A stretch of 64,000 nt of DNA from Cylindrospermum stagnale PCC 7417 (GTDB taxonomy: Bacteria; Cyanobacteriota; Cyanobacteriia; Cyanobacteriales; Nostocaceae), in assembly GCF_000317535.1 (NCBI RefSeq), contig NC_019757.1, positions 4,119,501 to 4,183,500 on the forward strand, read 5' to 3'. Positions 53,679 to 62,850 of this stretch are shown one piece after another. Each line of letters opens with the position of its first letter. Positions within the stretch are counted from its first letter, which is position 1. The notes beneath the pieces are model-generated. The model was not told where the DNA came from. It did not search any database and saw nothing but the letters and a program-made list of their open reading frames with translations. A program made the translations under genes and the position numbers.

Positions 53679-54512
53679 TTAACCCTTGACTCCACTACCA
53701 CTATCCGTCGGTACAATATAGCGTTGTAAAACAAGAAATAATAACAATACTGGTGCAATAGAAATTAGTGAGCCAGCCGCTACTAACCGCCAATCAAGAG
53801 AAAACGTACCCGCTAACTTTGCCACTCCCAAAGGTAAGGTATATAAATTTTCATCTTGGATGACAATTAAGGGCCACAAGAAGTCACTCCAAGCGCCGAT
53901 AAATACAAAAATAGCTAGAGTAACTAACGCTGGGCGAATTGCGGGTAACATCACATACCACCATAAGTCTAACTCAGAACTGCCATCCATCCTGGCAGCT
54001 TCTTCTATCTCTTTAGGGACGCTCATAAAAGCTTGTCGCAACAGAAAAATCCCAAAAGCAGAAGCTAAACTGGGAAAAATCATGCCTAAATAACTATTTC
54101 TCAAACCTATCTGCACTGTCAAAATATACAGGGGTATCATCACGATTTGGAAGGGAATCATAATCGTGGAAACGATCGCAATAAAAATCCAGTCTCGCCC
54201 CACAAATGATAGTCTGGCCAAGGGGTAAGCAGCTAAAGCGCAAAACAGCAGATTTAAACCCACTGTCAGTACTGCCACCAAAGTACTGTTATATATATAC
54301 TGTCCAAAAGGTAGAGATTGCCAAACAGTAGCGAAATTCTCCAGCGTCGGTAGGCTGGGTAATAACTGCGGTGGTGACTGAAAGATGTTCTCTGTCGGCG
54401 ATTTCAAGGCTGTACTAATCAGCCACAGCAGCGGAAACAGGGTAACGAGTGCGATCGCTCCTAGTATTCCATAAATTAATAAAGTTTGCAGACGTGATTT
54501 TTGTAAGTTCAT
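53679..54512 (-). CDS. ABC transporter inner-membrane permease, carbohydrate type
   Basis: A 277-aa permease of the MalG/LacG/UgpE type with six helices and the cytosolic EAA loop EIEEAARMDGSSELDLWWYV near residue 165. It starts with IYGILGAIALVTLFPLLWLI. The partners (second permease, binding protein, ATPase) are not in this window, so it is an orphan here. Convergent with the sugar transferase; substrate is likely a sugar or sugar-phosphate. Confidence 0.87.
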   Translation of the reverse strand: MNLQKSRLQTLLIYGILGAIALVTLFPLLWLISTALKSPTENIFQSPPQLLPSLPTLENFATVWQSLPFGQYIYNSTLVAVLTVGLNLLFCALAAYPLARLSFVGRDWIFIAIVSTIMIPFQIVMIPLYILTVQIGLRNSYLGMIFPSLASAFGIFLLRQAFMSVPKEIEEAARMDGSSELDLWWYVMLPAIRPALVTLAIFVFIGAWSDFLWPLIVIQDENLYTLPLGVAKLAGTFSLDWRLVAAGSLISIAPVLLLFLVLQRYIVPTDSGSGVKG

Positions 54513-54536
54513 TTCAGCTTAGGCTTTCTGCTCAAA

Positions 54537-54757
54537 TTATCGAAAATATCTATAAACCTCTCTCCGGTGTAATATTCTCATAAAAATCACCACATCCCCA
54601 GAGACAGCGATACCAATTCTGTAGTCTCCAACTCTAATGCGATAATAATCACCATCAGCTTTAAGTTTTTTAACATTATTAATTTCTCCTAGACTGACAG
54701 CATTTTCCACTTCTTCAATTACTGATTTAATCTTTTGCAGTAAGCAAGAATTAACCG
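54537..54757 (-). pseudogene. 5'-truncated RelE/ParE-type toxin
   Basis: The minus strand encodes LLQKIKSVIEEVENAVSLGE, NNVKKLKADGDYYRIRVGDY and VVIFMRILHRREVYRYFR before a stop. This is the C-terminal two-thirds of a RelE-family mRNA interferase with the YRIRVGDYRI core. Upstream the homology ends in the repeat at 54751-54795, with no start codon. No antitoxin is found. Confidence 0.7.
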
Positions 54758-54795
54758 CAGATGGAAGAGAATGGACGCAGATGAACGCAGATAAA
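54751..54795. repeat. GCAGATRAACGCAGAT-type repeat
   Basis: Related to the tract at 10743-10779 (TTAACCGCAGAT ... GGACGCAGATGAACGCAGAT). It forms the boundary of the truncated RelE gene. Confidence 0.7.
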
Positions 54796-54842
54796 TTTGT
54801 ACCTCATTGGACTAGGAAACGCTATAAGGCTTTCTGAGTTTT

Positions 54843-57203
54843 CTAAATATTTATTACAGCCCCCTTTTCTAGGCTACGATTAACTATCGTCTCTAGAGGA
54901 ACTTCAGCAAAATAGTTTCGCTGAAATTGTTCTTCGCGGACGGCGGCTAAAAATTGGTTAACAGCAGCATCAGCAAGGGTTTCTGAGGCGTTGTCAGCAT
55001 TCCAGTTGATTTGCAAAGAACGGTCTTGTCGTTGGACTGTAAACCCTAAATATTTTAAAGCTTTAAATCCTAAATGTAAGGTTTGGTCAGTGATACCCAG
55101 TTTATCTAAAAGTTGTCTGCGGGTAACTGGTTGATTTGTGCGACTGAGATATTTGGCAACTCCTACCAAAGTGAGCCAAATTTGGCTGGGTGGTGGGTTT
55201 TGAGGTTTTGACCAAGCGATCGCTAATTGTTGTTGATTATAAAGCGACTTTCGCCACCATGCACGTAAATCATCCCAGTTAGTCGGACAATCTTCGATAA
55301 CCAGTACTGAGTCCTGCTTGCTGTATTCCTGTTTGGGAATATTCCGCCAATCTAGTATCTGTGGTGAATTTTGATTGCTGGGTGCTGAGTTAACACTAGG
55401 ACGCACAGCAATTAATCTGATTTCATAGCGTTGTTTCGAGATGTGGCTGTTGTAGTCTAGTTCAGCTATGCAATCACACCTACCTGGGGGTAATTCTTCT
55501 TTATAGTGTCCCCACCAAATCCCCGGAAAAGGACTTTTGCTGGAATCATCCCGAATGTCAAACTCGGCTTTAATATACTGTACTTTTTTCTTTTGCCAAT
55601 CTTGTTGATTGCGATGCCAAGAATTTTCAAACCAGCAATTTTGAATCAGCAGTTTCGGGGCGGGATTTCCCATTCCACAGGGTTCTAAAATTTTGAGTTC
55701 TAAAAATAACTCTTTTCCTAACTCTGCAACAGTTACCGCCAAGTCTGCTTGCACTGTTGGCGTCAGGTTAGCACCGCCTAAAGATTGGCGCAACCTTTGA
55801 TTAATCGCCGCCGTAAATAAAGGAATATTCTCTGTCAACAAACTCAACCCAGCAGCAAAGGGATGTCCCCCGAAACGATGTAACAAATGTGCTTGGTCTT
55901 TCACCAATTGGTATAAATCAACAGAATTAATCGAACGGGCAGAACCACGGGCTAGATTGAGTGCTGAGGCAGTTTCCGAGTCAGAGGGTGAGTTTTCTGT
56001 ACTCAATAAAATCGTTGGGCGGCCTGTTTCTTGGGCTATTTGTCCAGCGACTAAGCCCAAAACGCCAACGGGCCATTGGGCATCTGCTAAGACAATGACG
56101 CTGGTGGTTGATAAGTCTAACTGAGTGAGTTTTTGCGCTACTTGCGCTTGTACATCTTTTTGTAAAGACTTGCGGCGGGTGTTGGCTAATTCTGTAACTT
56201 CCGCCAGTTCATTGCAACGTTTAGCATCTTGGCTAGTCAGCAATTCTACGCAAAAGCTGGCATCGCCTTGGATGCGACTAACGGCATTAATGCGTGGCCC
56301 TAAGCCGAAAGAAATATCTGTGGGGCGATCGCCACTTTTCTGGCACAATTCCAATAATCGTCCTATCCCCGGACGTCTTCGCGCTGCTGGTGGTTGTCTA
56401 AAATCAGCTTGCAGTTGTTGAATTCCCACTTGCGCCAAGTAGCGACAATCTCCTTTTAGCTGCACCAAGTCGGCAATTAACCCCACCGCCACTAAATCTA
56501 ATAAATCAGTTAACGGATGTTGCGGCACATCAGGCAGAGTTTGATGTAGCGCTTCGACTAATTTATACGCCACAGCCACCCCAGAAAGATGAAACAGCGG
56601 ATGTTCGTTAGGCAAATAACGGGGGTTGATAATTGCTGTAACTGGTGGGCGTTCTGAGGGTAAGGTGTGGTGGTCAGTAACAATAACATCTATACCTAAC
56701 TGTTTGGCATAGTTAATTTCACTAATATTTGTGCTACCTGTGTCACAAGTAACAATTAATGTAAAACCTTGTTTTGCTAAATTATCAATCCCCTGTTCAT
56801 TCAGTCCGTGGGACTCTGTGAGGCGATTGGGGATGTAGTAAATTAATTGCGTATTTTGCCCAAAAAATTCTCCCAATCCATCCCAAAGCACAGATGTGGC
56901 GGTGATGCCGTCGGCGTCGAAGTCTCCCCAAATGGCAATTTTATCGCCAGTTGCCCGCGCCTGTTGCAAACGTTTTACTGCCAAATCCATTTCTTGCCCA
57001 AACTCAAAGGGACTCACTGGTTGATAGGATTTGTAGTTGACAAAAGCTGTTAGTTGTGATTCATCTTTTATTCCCCGTTGCCAAAGTAATTGTGCGGCAT
57101 AAAGTCCACCTGCTGGGGGTGCATACTGTTTCACCGCTTGGATAAACCACTCTGGTGGTTGTTCTGTTGCTGCAAGAGTCCACTGCTGTAGTTGTTCAGC
57201 CAT
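54843..57203 (-). CDS. recJ: single-stranded-DNA exonuclease RecJ
   Basis: A 786-aa DHH-superfamily 5'-3' ssDNA exonuclease used in recombination and repair. Motif I DFDADGITATSVLW near residue 97, the IVTCDTGS motif, DHH motif VTDHHTLPS, the RINAVSRI region and the DHHA1 C-terminal motif RFGGHPFAAGLSL are present. A C-terminal extension of about 200 residues (from about residue 590) includes a winged-helix-like segment, longer than E. coli RecJ (577 aa) as is usual in cyanobacteria. Confidence 0.93.
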   Translation of the reverse strand: MAEQLQQWTLAATEQPPEWFIQAVKQYAPPAGGLYAAQLLWQRGIKDESQLTAFVNYKSYQPVSPFEFGQEMDLAVKRLQQARATGDKIAIWGDFDADGITATSVLWDGLGEFFGQNTQLIYYIPNRLTESHGLNEQGIDNLAKQGFTLIVTCDTGSTNISEINYAKQLGIDVIVTDHHTLPSERPPVTAIINPRYLPNEHPLFHLSGVAVAYKLVEALHQTLPDVPQHPLTDLLDLVAVGLIADLVQLKGDCRYLAQVGIQQLQADFRQPPAARRRPGIGRLLELCQKSGDRPTDISFGLGPRINAVSRIQGDASFCVELLTSQDAKRCNELAEVTELANTRRKSLQKDVQAQVAQKLTQLDLSTTSVIVLADAQWPVGVLGLVAGQIAQETGRPTILLSTENSPSDSETASALNLARGSARSINSVDLYQLVKDQAHLLHRFGGHPFAAGLSLLTENIPLFTAAINQRLRQSLGGANLTPTVQADLAVTVAELGKELFLELKILEPCGMGNPAPKLLIQNCWFENSWHRNQQDWQKKKVQYIKAEFDIRDDSSKSPFPGIWWGHYKEELPPGRCDCIAELDYNSHISKQRYEIRLIAVRPSVNSAPSNQNSPQILDWRNIPKQEYSKQDSVLVIEDCPTNWDDLRAWWRKSLYNQQQLAIAWSKPQNPPPSQIWLTLVGVAKYLSRTNQPVTRRQLLDKLGITDQTLHLGFKALKYLGFTVQRQDRSLQINWNADNASETLADAAVNQFLAAVREEQFQRNYFAEVPLETIVNRSLEKGAVINI

Positions 57204-57621
57204 ATAAGAAATAATAGCCCAATCAGTTGCTAGAACTTCACCCCCACTCCGTTAACTCATAGCATTCCCCACAGCTTTTTTAGCAAATATTGAACACCTG
57301 GTTATTCAACAACTAGTAGGGATTAACGTTGCTCCTAACTTAGTAGGTAAGAGGGTTTGATTGTTTCTAAGTTGACTCTGGCAAATATTAGAAAATAGGC
57401 TGCAATGGATACTTAGTGGTAGAAAGATAGGGTTTTTTAAGTAATTAGACGGAATTAGTATTACGAGACTTTTCCTAAATAAATTATTCCTTGGTAGAAA
57501 ATTTAACATTAATTAATTTTTAATACCCTCATTGGTCTTGACCCAAGACAAATTGAGGTTTTTAGCCAGTCTAAAATCTCCAATCCTGTTATTCGATCAA
57601 TTTGAAACAGCAAAGCGCACT
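57204..57621. other. intergenic region before the DUF4157-like gene
   Basis: AT-rich spacer of about 400 nt between divergent recJ and the DUF4157-like gene. An in-frame TTG at 57532 opens a leader that has no counterpart in the expected protein start. I see no terminator or named site. Confidence 0.5.
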
Positions 57622-59217
57622 ATGGCATACGAAAGAATACACAAATCCTCGTCTTGGAAACCTGACACCCCGGCAAAAACAGAACCCTCTCGGTTTGCTC
57701 CTCGGAGCTTCAAAGTTAAACCACAGCAGGAGTCAGGAACTTCTTCTTCGCATCAGAACAATGAGATGGACGCAAGGGTGCAGGATAAAAATACGGCATC
57801 TGGACTAGAGATGAAGGAGAAATTAGGCAGCATAACGCCAGAGGAAAAAGAGCATCTGGGCGTATTGCGGGCGAAGATAGATGACTTCGCAGCCAAGAAA
57901 AGGGAAGAGATATCCAGCTATAGAAACCCTTTAGACAATCCATCCTTCTTTACTCCACGTCCTCAGGCTGCTACTCCCAGAGTGCAGATGAAGCTCACTC
58001 TTAGGAATCAGGAAGATAAGAATGAAAAAGAAGCCGATAGAGTGGCAGCGGATGTAGTGTATGATTCTGCTCCGCAGAGTCAAAGTATTCAGAGACAGGA
58101 AACACCTTTAGAAGAAAAGAGTGATTCTCACAACAACCAAAATGCTGAACCTCAAAGCTGGATTGCCCCCGCTTATGTAGCGATTAAAGATGGACGTTTC
58201 CAAGATGCACTCAAAGCCTATGAAGAGGGAGTGAAACTAAATCTAAAGATTACCCCAACTGTTAAACGGGATAAACTCAACATTTTAGAAAGTGATGAGC
58301 AAACCCCATCACCATTAGAGAAAGAAACAGAAGAAAAAACTCCGCTGCCATCAGAAAATAAAACAGAAATTGCCCAAAGTAACCCAGGTGTGTTTTCTAA
58401 TCTACCCCCTTGGGCTAAACGTGACGATCCAAATGATGAAGCACAGCGGCAAAAAGCAATTCAGATTATTAGTGATAAGGCTAAATGGATTTATCAGGTA
58501 TCTAAACAATATAATGTAACTCCTGATGCGATCGCCGGAGCAATTTTATGGGAAGGAATTGAAAATCCTTACCCTCGATGGAGAGTAATTCGACCTGATA
58601 TTCCTGGTAAGATTCATAGCACAGCTAGAACCCTCAACCCCTTTGACAGATCTGAAGCTGAAAAAGTAGAAGAAGAGGGACGAGTTCCTCCATTAATTAG
58701 CAAAAATCCATCTCAATTTGAAATTCACAATTTGAATACATTAGGTGCCGCTGGCCTTCGAGAAGCAAGATTAAGAAACTCAGAATGGGCAATTATGTAT
58801 ATTGGGGCTATTCTAGATCGTGCAGCAGACATTTATGAAGCAGCTGCAAAACGTTTTGCAAAGCAAGACGTAACTTTTGATATACCCCCAAGACCTATTT
58901 ACAATGTGAGAGATCAAGCAGGTATTTTAGGGGCTTTATATCAAGGGGGAAATCCTGACAAGCGAGCTGAAGGTTTTGAAAATCGACGCACAGATGCTTT
59001 TCAGGATGGTGGACTTATAGAACAACAAACAGTGGTTCCTATAATGGACAAAACCGAAAAAATGGGGCCTTGGATTAGTCAGTACAGATGGTGGATTCAG
59101 GATTTGTTAGAAAAAAATGGATGTCCAAGACAAGGATTTGCTCCAGAAGAACAAATAGGCCCCCAACGTCCCTTAAATGTACCAATTCCTAGCCCATTTT
59201 ATCCAAAAGATAGTTGA
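57622..59217 (+). CDS. DUF4157-like protein, candidate contractile-injection cargo
   Basis: 531 aa from ATG 57622. MAYERIHKSSSWKPDTPAKT and the Pro/Ser-rich leader, followed by NQEDKNEKEADRVAADVV near residue 138, match the N-terminal arrangement of cyanobacterial DUF4157-type proteins; the E-K-E-A-D-R-V-A motif is its signature. DUF4157 marks proteins associated with extracellular contractile injection systems. The C-terminal half (from about residue 290) is helical, with AKWIYQVSKQYNVTPDAIAG then AILWEGIENPYPRWRVI, a lysozyme/transglycosylase-like pattern with possible catalytic Glu in LWEG. No eCIS structural genes are in the window. The DUF4157 zinc motif HExxH is not seen. Confidence 0.6.
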   Translation: MAYERIHKSSSWKPDTPAKTEPSRFAPRSFKVKPQQESGTSSSHQNNEMDARVQDKNTASGLEMKEKLGSITPEEKEHLGVLRAKIDDFAAKKREEISSYRNPLDNPSFFTPRPQAATPRVQMKLTLRNQEDKNEKEADRVAADVVYDSAPQSQSIQRQETPLEEKSDSHNNQNAEPQSWIAPAYVAIKDGRFQDALKAYEEGVKLNLKITPTVKRDKLNILESDEQTPSPLEKETEEKTPLPSENKTEIAQSNPGVFSNLPPWAKRDDPNDEAQRQKAIQIISDKAKWIYQVSKQYNVTPDAIAGAILWEGIENPYPRWRVIRPDIPGKIHSTARTLNPFDRSEAEKVEEEGRVPPLISKNPSQFEIHNLNTLGAAGLREARLRNSEWAIMYIGAILDRAADIYEAAAKRFAKQDVTFDIPPRPIYNVRDQAGILGALYQGGNPDKRAEGFENRRTDAFQDGGLIEQQTVVPIMDKTEKMGPWISQYRWWIQDLLEKNGCPRQGFAPEEQIGPQRPLNVPIPSPFYPKDS

Positions 59218-60563
59218 TGTATCAAGTTCGTAATTATGGCAATATCCCAAAGCAATTACTACTCATTTGCCTGGTACCACTAAGTTTGTTTTCAGCTTGT
59301 GGTAGCAGTCCAGTAATTTCTGCTAATTGTTCAGAGCCAAACCAAGTCGCAAATCAAGTTCAAAGTTCAACATCAGAATCAGAATATTTGTTAATCATTC
59401 AACAAAATGGTAAGTTGGGTTTTATAAACAAAACAGGGAGAATTGTGATCAAGCCACAATTTTACTCCCTTAAGCCATTTTCAGAAAACCGTGCAGCTTT
59501 TGGGGGTAAAAATGGCAAATGGGGTTTTATTGACAGGACTGGGAAGGTTTTAGTTTTACCTAGATTTGAGAATGTCGATCAATTTCATGCACAGCGGGCA
59601 CCTGTTAAGCTGGGTGGCAAGTGGGGCTTTATTGACCTTAATGGCAACATTGTAGTTCAGCCCCAATTTACCCAAGTTTCTCGTTTTATCGAGGAACGAG
59701 CAGCAGTTAAGCTAGGTGGCAAGTGGGGCTTCATTGACCTTAATGGCAACATTGTAGTTCAACCCCAGTTTAACCGAGTTTCCCGTTTTATAGAGGGACG
59801 AGCATCTGTACAAATAGGGTATCTTTGGGGTTTAATTGACAGTGAGGGAAAGTTTATTATCCAACCAAAATTTATCGGATATACAGATTTTTCTGAAGGA
59901 TTAGCAGGATTTCAAAGTGCTGATAATAGTGGTTTTATTGACCGTAATGGCAAAGTAGTCATCGAGCTAAAGGATATCAATTTAGACGTTGAGAGCTTGG
60001 GATTTAGGAATGGACTAGCACCTGTATGGGTAAGAAGTCCTGGTATTTGGAAACTAATTGATGGCATTGTTGACGATACAGGAAGAGGCAGAAAATTTTG
60101 GGGTTTTATTGACCGTACAGGTAGAACTGTTATTCCAACTAAATACGACTATGTATTAAATTTTAAAGACTGTTTAGCAGCAGTGAATAAGGGTGATAAG
60201 TGGGGATATATTAATACCTCAGGTCAAATGGTGATAGAACCACAATTTAAGGAACCACTTGATTTTCATGAAGGTTTAGCTGCATTACTAATTGACAAAA
60301 AGTATAGCTATATTGACATAAATGGTCAACTAATAATTGCACCTCAATTTACTGATACTTCAATCTTTTCTGAAGGATTGGCATCTGTGCAGATAAAAAA
60401 AGGTGGTAAGTGGGGTTTTATTGATCGCACAGGGAAAATGGTGATAGAACCACAGTTTGATCGAACTGGGATTTTTTCTTCGGGAATAGCACAGGTATGG
60501 ATTGGTAATAAGTATGGTTATATTGACAAAACCGGAAAGTATATATGGAATCCGACTAACTGA
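59217..60563 (+). CDS. WG-repeat lipoprotein
   Basis: From ATG 59217 (overlapping the upstream stop as TGATG) it is 448 aa. It has a lipoprotein-type signal ending SLFSAC with Cys28, then about nine WG repeats (KWGFIDRTGKVLVLPRF, KWGFIDLNGNIVVQPQF, KWGYINTSGQMVIEPQF). The two copies at about 59605-59700 and 59701-59800 are nearly identical in DNA, showing recent duplication. Such proteins are thought to be surface or periplasmic interaction modules. The coupled start indicates co-translation with the DUF4157-like gene. Confidence 0.85.
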   Translation: MYQVRNYGNIPKQLLLICLVPLSLFSACGSSPVISANCSEPNQVANQVQSSTSESEYLLIIQQNGKLGFINKTGRIVIKPQFYSLKPFSENRAAFGGKNGKWGFIDRTGKVLVLPRFENVDQFHAQRAPVKLGGKWGFIDLNGNIVVQPQFTQVSRFIEERAAVKLGGKWGFIDLNGNIVVQPQFNRVSRFIEGRASVQIGYLWGLIDSEGKFIIQPKFIGYTDFSEGLAGFQSADNSGFIDRNGKVVIELKDINLDVESLGFRNGLAPVWVRSPGIWKLIDGIVDDTGRGRKFWGFIDRTGRTVIPTKYDYVLNFKDCLAAVNKGDKWGYINTSGQMVIEPQFKEPLDFHEGLAALLIDKKYSYIDINGQLIIAPQFTDTSIFSEGLASVQIKKGGKWGFIDRTGKMVIEPQFDRTGIFSSGIAQVWIGNKYGYIDKTGKYIWNPTN

Positions 60564-60594
60564 TTAACTGTTGCCTCAATTTATTTATTAATCA

Positions 60595-60980
60595 ATGAAA
60601 GCACAAATATTAATGCTTGGCTCCTTTTTGACCTATACGTTGGTCGATTCTTGGGAACTGGCAGATTTCAGGCTTTTCTCCTAAATGCGGGAGCCAAGTT
60701 AAGAATACGGCGCTTGCCAATTACACTCTGGGAGGAAAAAATCGTAGACCAAGTACATATAGAGGTAGTGGTAGCTAGTCAACTGACAATTAACGGTGAG
60801 CCAGCCGAAGCTTGGTTTAGTACAAATCCAATGAGTGATTTACAGGCAGATGTCATCGCAGATCAAAGCAAGAGGCTAGCTTCAAGAAGCACAGGAAACT
60901 TTAAAGAACTTCCAGTCTCAGTAGTTGAGAAAGAACGCTTTAACGTAGAAGTTATTTTGTTCGGTGATGGTAAAAACTGA
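60595..60980 (+). pseudogene. internally deleted copy of the secreted-paralogue family
   Basis: Begins like the intact genes (ATG, AAAGCACAAATATTAATGCT) but after CCTATACG it jumps to TTGGTCGATTCTTGGGAACT, which lies about 330 nt further on in the intact gene at 62851. The junction breaks the frame, stopping after about 29 codons; the 3' part (from 60651) is almost identical to that of the 62851 gene, including GTG(R/K)FQAFLLNAGAK and the tail EVILFGDGKN. It is thus a deleted, frameshifted member of the array. Confidence 0.85.
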
Positions 60981-61002
60981 AACCAGCCACCAAATTTGAT
61001 GG

Positions 61003-61121
61003 GTGTCATGTAAGTTTATATCTGGCATCAAATCTAGAGAGGTTAAAGAAAATTGTAGAGATGTTGAATGCAACGTCTCTATATTTATAAATCCAGAGAA
61101 AGTTAAAGAACTACGAGATAA
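61003..61121 (+). promoter_or_regulatory. conserved 119-nt leader, copy 1, with hairpin
   Basis: Starts GTGTCATGTAAG and ends GATAA just before the ATG. Contains a hairpin at 61057-61080 (AGAGATGTTG-AATG-CAACGTCTCT) about 40 nt before the start. The same leader precedes each intact paralogue. Confidence 0.85.
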
Positions 61122-61814
61122 ATGAAAACACAAATATTCATGATTGGCTTCCTTTTGACTTATACGAGTTTTGGACTTCTAGAATGCAAAGCACAGTCAT
61201 CACTCAATCAAAACAATACCCAGAGCCAGGTCATTTTATCATTATCTCAATTGCAGCAAGCTATGACGAAACTATCAAAAGAGGCAACAGTAGAAATAAA
61301 TTTCGTTGACATAGGATTCAGGAAATCACCTATGACTAAATTGCTGATGGATGTGACACTGCATAACCATTACAATCAGCCCTATTGGTTTCTCTTACCA
61401 GCTGATATCGGTTCTTCAATGCCACAGCAAAACGGTGTCTCTAATGTTGAAGTATTAAAGCTCGGTGGGCAGGGGCGTGTTGTCCTTAGTCTTTTTGTGG
61501 GAAGTGCGAACTACCAGGCTTTTCTCCTGCCTGCGGGAGCTAAGTTAAAGATACGGCGTTTGCCAATCACACTCTGGGAGGAAAACTTCTTAGATAAAGA
61601 ACAGGTAGAAGTAGAGGTAGTGATAGCTAGTCAGGTGACAATTAACAGTGAGCCAGCCCAAGCTTGGTTTGGCTCAAATTCAATGAGCGATATAGAGGCA
61701 GATGTTACCGCAGACGAAAGCCAAAGGATAGGTTCAAGAAGTACAGGAAATGCTAAAGAGGTTCCTGTCTCAGTATTTGATAAGAAACGCTTTAAGGTGG
61801 TAGTTCCTTTGTAG
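61122..61814 (+). CDS. secreted paralogue 1 of tandem family, unknown function
   Basis: 230 aa with a Sec signal (MKTQIFMIGFLLTYTSFGLL, then ...CKAQSS). The mature protein has a conserved core LMDVTLHNHYNQPYWFLLPA, a variable stretch of about 35 residues, then AFLLPAGAKLKIRRLPITLW and ASQVTINSEPAQAWF. I recognise no family. It is exported to the periplasm or outside, and differs from its neighbours mostly in the stretch between FLLP and the GRVV motif and near the N-terminus. Confidence 0.75.
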   Translation: MKTQIFMIGFLLTYTSFGLLECKAQSSLNQNNTQSQVILSLSQLQQAMTKLSKEATVEINFVDIGFRKSPMTKLLMDVTLHNHYNQPYWFLLPADIGSSMPQQNGVSNVEVLKLGGQGRVVLSLFVGSANYQAFLLPAGAKLKIRRLPITLWEENFLDKEQVEVEVVIASQVTINSEPAQAWFGSNSMSDIEADVTADESQRIGSRSTGNAKEVPVSVFDKKRFKVVVPL

Positions 61815-61854
61815 AAAGTTAGTCATAAGTAAAGCTAGCCATTAAGCTTGATGA

Positions 61855-61973
61855 GTGTCATGTAAGTTTATATCTGGCATCAAATCTAGAGAGGTTAAAG
61901 AAAATTGTAGAGACGTTGAATGCAGCGTCTCTATATTTATAAATCCAGAGAAACTTAAAGAACTACAAGATAA
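61855..61973 (+). promoter_or_regulatory. conserved 119-nt leader, copy 2, with hairpin
   Basis: Same sequence with few changes; hairpin at 61909-61932 (AGAGACGTTG-AATG-CAGCGTCTCT), which keeps pairing through a G-T wobble. Confidence 0.85.
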
Positions 61974-62669
61974 ATGAAAGCACAAATCTTCATGCTTGGC
62001 TTCCTTTTGACCTATACGAGTTTTGGACTTCTAGAATGCAAAGCACAGTCATCACTCAATCAAAACAATACCCAGAGACAGGTCATTTTATCATCATCTC
62101 AATTGCAGCAGGCTATGACAGAAAAATCAATAGAGCCATCAGTAGAGATCAAGTCAGTTGGCATAGGATTTGCAAAATCGACTTTGACTAGATTCTTAAT
62201 GGATGTGACACTGCACAATAATTACAACCAGCCTTGTTGGTTTCTCCTACCAGATTCAATCAACTCTTTAGCCATAGGAAAAGGTAGTGTCAATATGGTT
62301 GAAGCATTTGAGTTTCATGGTAAGGGGCGCGTTGTTGTTGGTCGATTCCTGGGAACCCCTAGCCTCCGGGCTTTTCTCTTACCTGCGGGAGCTAAATTAA
62401 AGCTCAGAGAACTGCCAATAGAAATCTGGGAGGAAAATATCTTCGACAAAAAACAAGTAGAGGTAGAGGTAGTGATAGCTAGTCATCTGACAATTAACGG
62501 TGAGTCAGCACAAGCTTGGTTTGGCACAAATCCAATGAGCGATATCGAGGCAGATGTCACTGTAGACGAAAACGACAGAATAGGCTTAAGAGAAATGCCA
62601 AATTTTGATGAGGTTCCTATCTCAGTAGTTGAGAAAGAACGCTTTAAGGTGTTAGTTACTTTATTCTGA
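61974..62669 (+). CDS. secreted paralogue 2 of tandem family
   Basis: 231 aa, starting MKAQIFMLGFLLTYTSFGLL with the same signal peptide as the first. The 5' third is nearly the same as paralogue 1 (SSLNQNNTQ), while the middle (SLAIGKGSVNMVEAFEFHG) and the 3' part (REMPNFDEVPISVVEKERF) are distinct. No known domain. Confidence 0.75.
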   Translation: MKAQIFMLGFLLTYTSFGLLECKAQSSLNQNNTQRQVILSSSQLQQAMTEKSIEPSVEIKSVGIGFAKSTLTRFLMDVTLHNNYNQPCWFLLPDSINSLAIGKGSVNMVEAFEFHGKGRVVVGRFLGTPSLRAFLLPAGAKLKLRELPIEIWEENIFDKKQVEVEVVIASHLTINGESAQAWFGTNPMSDIEADVTVDENDRIGLREMPNFDEVPISVVEKERFKVLVTLF

Positions 62670-62731
62670 TGAGGTAAAAATTATGGATCAAAAGCTGACA
62701 AGGAAAGGATTTTAGGGCAGCTAACCTTAAG

Positions 62732-62850
62732 GTGTCATGTAAATTTATATCTGGCATCAAATCTAGAGAGGTTGAAGAACATTGTAGAGACCTTGAATGC
62801 AACGTCTCTATATTTATAAATCCAGAGAAAGTTAGAGAACTACGAGATAA
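62732..62850 (+). promoter_or_regulatory. conserved 119-nt leader, copy 3, with hairpin
   Basis: Same leader; hairpin at 62786-62809 (AGAGACCTTG-AATG-CAACGTCTCT) with one C-C mismatch. Confidence 0.85.
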
